From assembly GCA_907164885.2 (NCBI GenBank), contig OU015497.1, positions 63,667,077 through 63,731,076 on the forward strand: a stretch of 64,000 nt of DNA, written 5' to 3'. How positions within the stretch are numbered: position 1 is the stretch's first letter; each line of letters begins with the position of its first letter. Made by a program: the position numbers and the translations under genes. Source of the DNA: Dolomedes plantarius. Lineage: Eukaryota > Arthropoda > Arachnida > Araneae > Dolomedidae. Positions 44,338-58,186 of this stretch are shown piece by piece. The notes below the pieces were generated by a model that did not search any database, was not told the DNA's origin, and was given only the letters and a program-made list of their open reading frames with translations.

Positions 44338-45165
44338 TATATTATATGGTAAAAATATAAATGCATATATTATAAAAATAATATAATGAAAAACTGTTTT
44401 ACTGTGAAGAAGATTCTCTGATTCAATTTTTCTTAAATTAACGACGATGAATAAACCACTTTGAATGAATTACTCACTGCTGTTTACATTTTGAAGTTCT
44501 GAGTATATAAAATAAATACTTGTTTTCAATTTAATTGAAACACTATGATAACGTGAAAGGTGGCAGTAAAGATATAATTCTCTAATGAATATGGAAATCA
44601 CAACGAAAATACGTTACAATGAAAGAATATTTTATGCTGACAACAGTTTTGAAGGAGGGCGAGCTGTTTTGAAACTGTAATAACCGTTTATTAAAGTCGT
44701 CTAAAAATCGAAATAAAGTTGATTTGTGTCGATATTACGTTGTTTCAAATAAATTATTTGGGTTTCGATAGCAAATAATCTTTTTGAACTGTATTTTTAA
44801 CTTGTTAAGCCTAACTCATAAAACAAAATGGATGCCATAGGCTGATATATTTATGAAGCGGTCGCTCCGGAAGCGTTCATGACAGATACATATACAGAAC
44901 ACGGCAACTATTAGGGGAATGTCAATTGAACATTATAATAATCACACCTCATGATCCTCGCCATGACAATGAACTATTAATTAGCTTTAAAATAGACATC
45001 CATTGTATTTAAATGTGGATTTTGAGAAATTGTGTATCCCTGTTTGTGTTTTATACAAGTTTCATGTAAGACATACATGTGTATTTACTAATATAATTAG
45101 ATATGTATTTATATCTAGATGAGCATGTACATACACATAAATACATGTATACACACACACATATA
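44338..45165. other. AT-rich spacer without a gene
   Basis: Nothing was recognised apart from short CA/TA runs before the Helitron. Confidence 0.5.
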
Positions 45166-46221
45166 TCTAATATATAAAAATGAATGTTTGTATCTCTGTA
45201 ATTGTATAGAAATCCACAGTTTAGGAGCAACGATCGTGAAATTTTACATACAGGCGTCTTTAAAAACAGCCGAGGGTCTGAAGAACTTCAAAAATCGAAA
45301 TTAATTACCGTTGATTTTTAATTAATAAAAAACCACAATTTTGAAACTAAATGTAAGCTGTTACACTTTGTGGCATCATCCTTCTGAATATGGCGTCCAC
45401 GTTAGGGTTAGCTGACAGCGAGCGAAAAGATAAAAATAAATAAAATCAAAAAGTTTCAAGTTATATATTAAACCAGAATAATAAATGAAAATAATAATCT
45501 TTCAAGTCAGATTTTATGCTTTAAGACATTTCGATTAACGATCGTCGTTTATTTTCGCCATGTTATTTTATAAACAAACGTTCTCTGTTGCCATTTTCAT
45601 TTCAGACATTTCTTATTGAAACGATGTAATGCGTAGTAAATGCGTTAAATATTTCTTATCTAAAATTTATATTTTAAAACATTTCAGTGAAATTAACATC
45701 GTCTTCATATTATAAACAGACGTTATTTGTTGCTATTTTCATTTTAGAAATTTCTTATTAAAATGATGGAATTCTCCGATATATTTCCATAGTGGAGATT
45801 TAGACACATTACAGAATTTTAAAAAAAAACCTTTTGTGTAATTCATATATTTGTGTGTGTTTAATTATTTCAAGTGACTCTAAAGTGGGCGTGGCATTTT
45901 TTCCACTAGCGTGAAAAATCAGAATAATATTGAATTATTAAATTTTTTTTGCTCATCAGACGACAGTAGCAGCGAGTGGCAGTAGTTACACAAGTTTGAA
46001 TTTGAAACATTGTTTTGTTGTTTCCTAAAAGAAGCAATAATTACTGTATTTTATATTGTTCTTAATTTTATAATTCACGATGTACTTTTAAAAGCATAAA
46101 AATTAGTATATCTTAACTAAAAAGAATCAGTCTAAACTTAAGCACAGTTTTGCGATTTATTTACGGTTAACTATGTTTATGTTTAGCTATTCCATTTGTT
46201 TGTTTTAAAAAATGATTTTTT

Positions 46222-46969
46222 GGAACAGATGTAGTATACGCAACGGACCATCGCCAATTTGGCGCCAAAATCCCGTTTGGAGACCTATTAGGCTTAAACT
46301 GCGAAATGTAAACAATAAATTGGAAAACAAACTTACTGCTGGATTTATGAAACTCGTAGGCGCACACGGGATCTTCGCTTCGCTCAGATACCCTTGCTTC
46401 ACTCCGCTACGCTCCGTTACGCAGAAAAAGTATGAAAAAGTATGCTATTTACAGTTAAGTTTTTCTTTCTTTTTTTAAATTTTTAAGTGCTATTTTACCA
46501 TAAAGCACCAAAAGAAACCTTTAAAAAATCGGTACAGATGTAGTATACGCAACGAACGCCAAGGGGCGATTTTTCGCCAAATCTGATTGTTGTTTGGCGG
46601 TTTTTATATTCTAGCAGGGAGGATTTTAAGATCGGATTGAATTTTTTTGCGATAAGCTTTGTTTTACTGACCGCTACAGCCAGTGGAAGCTTTATTTTAC
46701 TGTACAACAGCCAGCGGTATGTAGCGAAGCCAGCGGCTGAGGATTTTCTGTAATGTTTTTGGACGGATGCGTAACGGAGCGTAGCGGAGTGAAGCAAGGG
46801 TATCTGAGCGAAGCGAAGATCCCGTGTGCTCCTACGAGTTTCATAAAGCCAGCAGTAAGTTTGTTTTCCAATTTATTGTTTACATTTCGCAGTTTAAGCC
46901 TAATAGGTCTCCAAACGGGATTTTGGCGCCAAATTGGCGATGGTCCGTTGCGTATACTACATCTGTTCC
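46222..46969. mobile_element. Fold-back element with about 210 bp inverted arms
   Basis: GGAACAGATGTAGTATACGC at the left is repeated in inverse at the right (GCGTATACTACATCTGTTCC). The arms match along about 200 bp, including ATTTGGCGCCAAAATCCC, CGCTTCGCTCAGATACCC and CTCCGCTACGCTCCG. A third copy of the end motif (ACAGATGTAGTATACGCAAC) starts near 46,534 in direct orientation. ORFs in the arms are mirror images and not genes. Confidence 0.88.
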
Positions 46970-47379
46970 GCTACTATTTTAATTTCCCAAGCACAATTCT
47001 AAAAATGTTATAAAATACGCAGCCCTACTTTCCGATTTAGTACAAGAATCTAAAATTGATTTCAGGACTTCGGGGAAAATAAACAATTTTTGTTTTTGCA
47101 TGTTTTCTATTCTATTTACAGTCGATATAGATATAATGCTAGCAAATTGTCAAATGGAATGCATAGAGTAGAAATCTGACATCTAACTTAAAGAGAAATT
47201 CAATCGAGTCTCTTTGTTGTACTCATAAATCATACCTGCCCAGATATAAATATCCTTCACTGCATAGTCAAGCGTTATTCTGGTCATCAACGTTTGGAAG
47301 CACGTACATCTGAGAACAACTATTTTCAAGAGTGAAGCACACTAAGAGTCAAATTCGAACCAAAATTTATTCGTTGTTT

Positions 47380-49165
47380 TTTAGTATTGATGTATATGAC
47401 ATTTCCCATCCCTTTTTTATACTATGTTTAATTTTTCACGCAGATTTCACAAGGCAAAAGACAATTTGACAATTTTACTTTTCAACTTTTAGTGATGAAA
47501 GGCTGAATCTATCTAAATTCTGAGATGTGTATAACATTTCACATGTTTTTTTCCTATGTTATTTATACTGTGTTTAGTTTTTAAGTTGACTTTGGTTAAC
47601 AAACATTCATATTGAACCCCGAATCAAGAAACGAGAAACATAGTTTATGAAGGTACTTCAGATAATATTTGGATCAGTTTAATTGAACAGAGATTTATAT
47701 GGAGTTTAATAAGGACAGAATGTTTCTATTATTGCTACAGAATCTTCCATTTATGGTGCGTGTAGCCCAAACTGCAGATTTCTGTTAATTTTTTCATCAG
47801 TCAGTGCCTTTAACAAATACTTTAATACTTTATTTATATATTTTTTTGGCAACAGATTCCTGCATTTATGGAGGTATTTATATGGACAATTAGACATTTT
47901 TACTTTTAAGCTTTTAGGGATTTATTATAAATGTATATATTTTATGATATTTATACTGTTATTAAATCTATGTTATTTATACTGTGTTTAGTTTTTAAAT
48001 TACTTTTTGTTAACAAACATTAGACAATTTCACATTTTTAATTTAAACTTGAAAAATGAAAGGCAAAAACTTCTACTAAAATTCTGAGATGTGTATAACA
48101 TTTCACATGTTTTTTTTTAAATGTTATTTATGCTGTGTTTACTTTTTTAATCAATTTTGTTTAACAAACATTCGACAAAATGACATTTTTACTTTTCAGC
48201 TTTACTTTTTAAAACTCTTAACTTTCCAAGAGACAATTTGACATTTTTTCCTTTTCAGCTTTTAATGGTTTATTATAAATGTATATATTTTATGTTTTAC
48301 TTTTCAGCTTCTTTTGCTCCAAAGATGAAAGGTTAAATCTAGATGAATTCTGAGGAGTTAATTATAAATTTATATATTTTTATATTGGATTTTTTAAAAA
48401 TTATTTGGGTGTATAACATTTCACATGCTTATTTTTCTATGTTATTTATACTGTGTTTAGTCTTTAAATTGATTTTGGTTAACAAACATTCGACAAATTG
48501 ACATTTTTACTTTTCAGCTTTACTTTCCAAAAGACAATTTGACATTTTTTCTTTTCAGCTTTTAGTGGTTTATTATAAATGTATGTATATTTTATGTTTT
48601 ACTTATCAGCTTCTTTTGCTCCAAACATAGAAGGTTAAATCTTACTAAATTTTTTAGATTTTAAATTGATTTTGGATAACAAACATTCCACAATTTGACA
48701 TTTTTACTTTACAGCTTTTAGTGGTACAATGATGAAAGACTGCATCTAACCAAAATACTGAGATATGTATAACATTTCACATGCTTTTTTTTTGGCTATG
48801 TAATTTATACTGTGTTAAGTTTTTAAATTGATTTTGGTTAACAAACATTCCACAATTTGACATTTTTACTTTACAGCTTTTAGTGGTACAACGATGAAAG
48901 ACTGCATCTGCCAAAATACTGAGATATGTATAACATTTCACATGCTTTTTTTTTGGTTATGTAATTTATACTGTGTTAAGTTTTTAAATTGATTTTGGTT
49001 AACAAACATTCCACAATTTGACATTTTTACTTTACAGCTTTTAGTGGTACAACGATGAAAGACTGCATCTATCAAAATACTGAGATATGTATAACATTTC
49101 ACATGCTTTTTTTTGGCTAATTTATACTGTGTTAATTTTTAAATTGATTTTGGTTAACAAACCTT
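47380..49165 (+). repeat. Tandem repeats in the Helitron 3' half
   Basis: GTATAACATTTCACATG recurs near 47,527, 48,094, 48,410, 48,766, 48,927 and 49,088, with TTAACAAACATTC between. The last three units have a regular 161 bp period; earlier ones are irregular. Confidence 0.85.
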
Positions 49166-49200
49166 CTTAAAATTCCGGGCAACGCCGGGTACTTCAGCTA

Positions 49201-49201
<1 letters not shown>

Positions 49202-49246
<45 letters not shown>

Positions 49247-49280
49247 GTATGTGTGTATGTATGTGTGTGTGTGTGTGCCA
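49202..49280. repeat. (TA)n, (TATG)n and (GT)n microsatellite
   Basis: It begins immediately at the Helitron 3' end. Confidence 0.92.
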
Positions 49281-49628
49281 CAATCTTTAATTATAAGAAT
49301 AAAGTAGTATTAAAAACGTGTCTATCGGAAACGCGAGAGAAGATTTGTCTGTAATAATGAACGTACTAGTATAGTAACACAATAAGTGCAGACACTCGTT
49401 ATATGACGTCGACTTTTATTTAAGACCTGAAGCAGTATTACAAAATTAGTTAGAAATATATCCATATGTGACCAAACAGTGTTCCTCACAACAAATGGTC
49501 AATACACCAACCGTCATTCGCGGGTAATATCTGGAGACGAGGTGCGCTATTACAGACAGTATTAAACGGCATTTTGTTATCATCGGAAAGATCGCATAGC
49601 TGCAGTTGCTGATTCAAAATTGTAAGTT
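49281..49628. other. Spacer without a gene
   Basis: Nothing was recognised. Confidence 0.5.
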
Positions 49629-49631
49629 TTA

Positions 49632-50246
49632 GGCCGTCCGCACACGGAGCGACTCAAAGGAAACTGAACTGGTTAGCGACTGAAATTGCTTATCGGTTGC
49701 AAACTCGTTAGTGATGCGGCTCGGCACACGGGCCGACTCAAAAGTGATTCAAATCAATAGTTTGCGACCTGTCATGGAAGGAAGAACATCATTATTCCGG
49801 GCATTATTTTTAGTTAAATTATTATCAGAAATTAATTTATTTTAAAAAATCGTCACAATAGATTGTCTTTGATCAATCGTTTAAAAATGGACTGTATATA
49901 TGGGCGCACATATTCCATACAACAAAAAACGTTAGAATTTCATTTCATCGCTAGGCAGAAATCACGTGACTCGTGTACGTCATTTGGCAGCTTGCCAAAA
50001 GAGCGGCTGTAACATAGATTGTGTAATAACGCGCACAACGCAAGAGAAACTGGCGACTGAAGTTGCTAGCGACTCGGCACGTTGAGTTGCCTGCGACTGA
50101 TTACAAACGCGTTGCTGACGGGTTTGTATCCAGTTGCGCCGTGTGCGTGGCTCCATTCAATTACATAGGTTACGACTTATCACGGAATGGTTTGTGATTG
50201 GAGTCGGTTATCAGTTTCTTTTGAGTTGCTCCGTGTGCGGACGACC
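49632..50246. mobile_element. PIF/Harbinger-like MITE, 615 bp
   Basis: GGCCGTCCGCACACGGAGC at the left pairs with GCTCCGTGTGCGGACGACC at the right. Similarity continues about 45 bp inward (ACTCAAAGGAAACTGA / TCAGTTTCTTTTGAGT). The flanks are TTA (left) and TCA (right), consistent with a mutated TTA duplication. No transposase. Confidence 0.75.
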
Positions 50247-50378
50247 TCAAGCTGCACCGTCAGTGGTAAGGTCAACACAGCAAGCTTTTTCTCGTTACTA
50301 ACTCTTGTGTTTGCAGTTACTTTAATAGTGCCCACGTTTGTAGACGCCACAATGCAGGTTCTGTGCCATCTGACGGAC

Positions 50379-50632
50379 ATATCTCTCACTCCTTTCAACA
50401 ATGTCATATCTTAAAAATCGGCAATTTTCAGTTATGCTTGTTTTCAGAATGCCCTGAAAGAGTAGTATATCCCTGCAAGATCGTCTTATCTCACCGCTCA
50501 ATATTTAGCTGCTAGAGAGCAGAATTAAAATTTATTTTCAATACATTTCAATATACTTTTAAACTTTCAAATCACTCTCCTGAAAAATCTTGTTTTTTAA
50601 GATATGACGTTGTTGAAAGGAGTGAGCGATAT
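50379..50632. repeat. Inverted repeat pair, possible MITE
   Basis: Arms of about 39 bp (TCACTCCTTTCAACAATGTC / GACGTTGTTGAAAGGAGTGA, then ATATCTTAAAAA) are separated by about 176 bp. No target duplication was identified. Confidence 0.7.
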
Positions 50633-50639
50633 TTGTAAT

Positions 50640-51745
50640 TGATCACTGTTATTATTATTTTTATCTATTTATTTTTACTAACAGAAATGTCATTTAATGT
50701 TATAATATAGTATGCCCTCTTGGGACATTGCTCAAAAGTGATGATTGCCATTTATTGAACATTTATTACAAGAAACATTGTCTTTTGTTACAGAAGCAGT
50801 GTCCTCTGGTAGACATAATTCTAATTAATTATGTAATATTTTTTTCTCGTCATATATAAAACCAGACGTCATCATACACGTCTGTATTGATTGAGTTACC
50901 ATATGTGTATTATTCAAAAAATTTTACTAACATTTGAATCCTCCGTTATGTATCATTAAAAAAAACATATTCGTTGCATAAATAACAATTGCAAATATTT
51001 TATCTGTGCCTTCGAACACTTGCACAGTTTAGTCTATTGTTTGAAATCTCTTCTAAATTATTTGTGTTTGAATAATATACACTTTTCCCCATGCATTCGA
51101 AACCTTTTTCAAAAACACCCATTATCAAAGTTTGCAAACCTAAATTTATTTTCAAAGCACGTTTTTTAATGAGTTTGTTTAAAGTCCCGCGAGTTCAGAA
51201 CTGCGACGAAAATAATTATCGCTGAAGAAACAAGCTAAGAAGATAGCGAAATCTGTTAGACCCTGAAACTAGAGTTCCAATTATTTTCTCACTGATTTTC
51301 TTTCAAAAGCTTCTAAGTTTGTGAAATTTGACAGCTTTTTGTTTTTTGGCAACAGAAGAAAAAATACCGCGTAATGATAAAGAACAATATTTCACATATA
51401 ATTTTATGAAAATAAGTATATTCAACACAAAAAAATAAAATATGAATAAATATATGTAAATATGTGTTACAAAGTACATAAAATTGTTTTTAATTTAAAT
51501 ATATAACTCGCTAAACTACTCAACATAAATAAGTTTTCCCCACAGCATATACACACAATATTTCTTAAAAAGATATTACCTAAAAAATATTAAAGAAAAT
51601 TTCTTTGCTTACTGCTGTGTTCGAATATATCGGGAAATAAAAGATATGCTTTTTAGTTGAATAGATAATAATACAAGTACATATGCAAGTGTAATATACA
51701 AGAATATTATAGTAACTTCTATATAAATAATATTATGTACATTTA
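50640..51745. other. AT-rich spacer without a gene
   Basis: Nothing was recognised. Confidence 0.5.
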
Positions 51746-51749
51746 TACT

Positions 51750-54169
<2,420 letters not shown>

Positions 54170-55469
54170 GTGAAGTGGGGTAAGTGAGAACGCGGGCGTA
54201 AAACGCTAAAATTTTCAAATTTAAAAAAAATCAAGAGTACTTTGTAGTAAAATTTTTGCTCTACTGCTATGTTTAGTTTTTATTTACAGAAAAAAAATTT
54301 AAAATGGAAATTTTTCATACCTACCAAACCCTTACATTTTAACTATGCTACCCAAGTTCAAGTACTAGTCAAAAATAAATCATATCTGATTAACCACAAC
54401 ACATAGAATTATTTTTAAAATACTCACTTATTCATTAATAAACGAAAAAAACAGAAAAAGTACATAAAAATCATTTTTTGCTAAATTACTTCAGTACTGC
54501 AGGGTTTTCACTTGCCCCATAAAAATTTTGTGTCGGAGCAAGTGAGAACAGCAGTTCTCATTTGCCCCATATATACTGAAAAAATCTACCTTTGTGTTAT
54601 AACAGCCATATAAATGTTTTTCCTTCCCAACATATGTTTTGTAGCTTGAGAAACTTCATAACCATCCACCTTTTGCCATGTTCCTTTAACAGCTTATGGT
54701 TGTTTTTAATTCCTTAATATTCAAAAATAGTAAATTATGCAACTGAAACTAGTTTTTTTTTGTTGTAGCTTTGAAGAAGTGAATTGTAATAAAGTAATTT
54801 CTTTAGACTAACTGTTAAGGAATGTGAATGGAGTGGACATTACAAATTGTGTGAGAATATACTGAATTTCTAATTCTACTGTCACTATTTCTAAGTTGTC
54901 TTTTGTACCAGATAATGACTTATTAATGTACCTGAAAAAGCTGAGGCCTGAAAGCCGGGGTGAACTTATTTTTTCAAGTGTCCTTTTGGTCTTACAATAT
55001 TCAGTAGGGCATAGGCAAAGGAAGAAAAAACTTTTTTTTAAACTTTAACATACATTTGTTGCTCTAAAAAAATAATACAAATATACTTATTTTGCTCATA
55101 CTGCTAACTTAAACAACAAATACCTCCCCAACGAAATAATTTTAAAAAAATAAATACCCATTTTTCAGCATGAAATATCTATTTTTCTCTTGCCCTCTTA
55201 TTTTGCTATAAGCAACTATGATTTATTGGCACCCGCGTTCTCACTTGTCCCAAGTGCAGGGGCAAGTGAGAACCCAAAACACAAAAGTTTTAAATATTTA
55301 CGGCAAAAAGAGTTGTGAATAGATTTTTTTTAAAAATTCAAATTATAAATGTAGAACATAACGAAATGTGTGAATGCAAATTTTTATACAAATGTAACAT
55401 CTTGTTAAAAACTTATTTAGATTCTAAGTGGAACTACATGATTTTGCGTTCTCACTTACCCCACTTCAC
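54170..55469. mobile_element. TIR element with repeated 15 bp motif, 1.3 kb
   Basis: The ends are GTGAAGTGGGGTAAGTGAG (left) and its inverse CTCACTTACCCCACTTCAC (right), with GAACGC continuing inward. Seven related copies of GGGGCAAGTGAGAAC occur, at about 54,177, 54,507, 54,538, 54,556, 55,229, 55,260 and 55,448, in both directions. No transposase frame was seen and no certain target duplication was read. Superfamily unknown. Confidence 0.75.
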
Positions 55470-55493
55470 CCTAATAATTTATATATATTTATA

Positions 55494-56957
55494 CACTCTG
55501 TTACAAAAAAATATATACACCCAGAAGGAAACGAGCTACTATCATGAAATTTAACATGTATGTAGTGTATAAGGAGATAAGCAAATGATTACCAATTTAT
55601 TAGAACAGACAGTTTTATTAAGGAGATATGGCATGAAAATGGTTACAAATCAGAAACTAGTAAATCCACCTCTGGCAGCTATACAAGCCGAAACACGGCG
55701 TGGCAAGGAATAAATAAGGTCACCTATATGGCCTCCTGTAGATGATCATGCCATAATCTTTGCAACTGGGCAGTCAATTCACCAGTTTTCCGGGACGGCT
55801 GCAGTTGCCTTCCAAGCACGTCCCAAACGTGCTATATTGGCGAGAGGTCTGCTGACCTGGCAGGCCATGGGAGTACGTCATATCCTTGAAGTACGTCATA
55901 TCCTTGTTGGGAGAGTCGCGCAGTATGTGGACGAGGGTTGTCTTGCTGATAAATAGCACCTGGGTGACTTGATAGCATATGCAGTACAACTATCGTTAAA
56001 ATCTCGCCCACGTAACTGCGTGCCGTCAAAGTGCGTTGAGGTCGACTAGAGGTGATCGTGTGTACCAACAAATCACTCCCCACACTGTCACACCTTGTGT
56101 AATCACCGTATGCTTCTCGACAACAAATGCCGGATCGGACGGGTGGCCTGGCCGCCTCCACAAGCGTATGCGCTGGTCATCAGCATTGAGATTGAATCGG
56201 GATTCATCTCTGAAGATCACACGCCTCCAGTCGGTCACACTCCAGCTTGCCCGAGATCGGCAAAAATCCAATCGACACTGCCTATGATGTGGAGTCAGAT
56301 TCTAGTTTTATTGGTGGTAGACGTCTTATTGGACAGTGGAAGGCGTCGGCTCCGTACACCTGCGTCAGCCAATCGTCTCCGAATGGTTTCCTGTGATACC
56401 ACCGGATATCTGGAAGGTGGTAAATGGTGTCGAAGTGATTCTAGAAACGTTGCTGGTGCGGACGTGGCCGCTCTTATGATTGTGCAATCCTCGCGCGCAT
56501 TTGTGTTCATGGGACGCTCTTACCCTCCAAGACGGTAGACTATCCCTTCAGTGATCCATTGTCCCCAACACCGAGCAACTACCATATCGCTCCGACCGAG
56601 GTGGCAGACGATACGCCTGTTTGACCAACCTGCTTCTCTGAGGCCTACTATATGCCCCCTCTCAAAGTCCGACAATTGTTCGTACTGTCGCCGGTTACGT
56701 CTCAGAGGCGTCTCTAGTCACAATACCGTCCATCCAAGTAGATATATTTGTATGAATAACCCTTCGGCACGAGGAATCATACTTTTAAACTCTCCCACCT
56801 GAGCATCCCATATGCGCATAGCGTGCTTACCCTTGTGTCATTGGAGTCGAAATTTTAATATAAATTTTGCATATCTCTTACTAGACTGCATTCCTGCCAA
56901 ATTTCGTGAAAATAGCTCGATTTCTTCTGGGTGCATACATTTTTTTGTGACAGAGTG
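55494..56957 (-). mobile_element. Tc1-like DNA transposon, near full length
   Basis: CACTCTGTTACAAAAAAAT at the left and ATTTTTTTGTGACAGAGTG at the right are inverted repeats flanked by TA. A second matching block (CACCCAGAAG / CTTCTGGGTG) and GAGCTA / TAGCTC follow inward. The length, TA target and minus-strand transposase fit Tc1. Confidence 0.93.
55650..56720 (-). pseudogene. Tc1-like transposase, several frameshifts
   Basis: All regions are present in order, but in changing frames. First is an N-terminal HTH (QLSDFERGHIVGLREAGW), then a second HTH (VSQETIRRRLADAG). The first acid is at RVIFRDESRFNL, with RIRLWRRPG after it. The second acid is at IYQQDNPRPHTARLS and the third at ADLSPIE. 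A C-terminal CIAARGGFTSF is followed by a stop at 55,650. An 18 bp duplication (GYDVLQ twice) lies between the second and third acids. Tc1 transposase cuts at the TIRs and inserts at TA; this copy is inactive. Confidence 0.88.
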
Positions 56958-57922
<965 letters not shown>

Positions 57923-58151
57923 ACTCGAATATATGAGTCTGTGAGTGGAATAATGAAATATCGTTGCTAAAATTAAGAATAAAGCGCTAAAATTAAAGAT
58001 AATCTGAACATCCTTCTTTTGAATTTTGATTCTTATACTCAAATAACTATCCACCTATGTGAGCAAAAAAAAATAACTACGCTTAGTTGTGAAATTAAGG
58101 ATAATGCCCGTTTTATGTTAACGTGTAGTTAATTTACTTTACACCTTTAGT

Positions 58152-58186
<35 letters not shown>

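Larger units (their letters stand above)
45166..49201 (+). mobile_element. Non-autonomous Helitron, about 4.0 kb
   Basis: It starts TCTAATATATAAAAATGAAT after an A. It ends CCGGGCAACGCCGGGTACTT...CAGCTAG followed by T. A TC start, a short GC-rich hairpin close to the 3' end, a CTAG end and insertion between A and T are the Helitron hallmarks, and the 5' TATAAAAATGAATGTTTG is typical of arthropod families. No Rep/helicase gene was seen. It carries a fold-back insert and a tandem-repeat tail. Confidence 0.85.

Noticed and set aside
46212..47013. Similar ORFs on opposite strands (shared segments such as RYPCFTPLRSV and mirror versions)
   Set aside because: They arise from the inverted arms of the fold-back element and have no coding signature.
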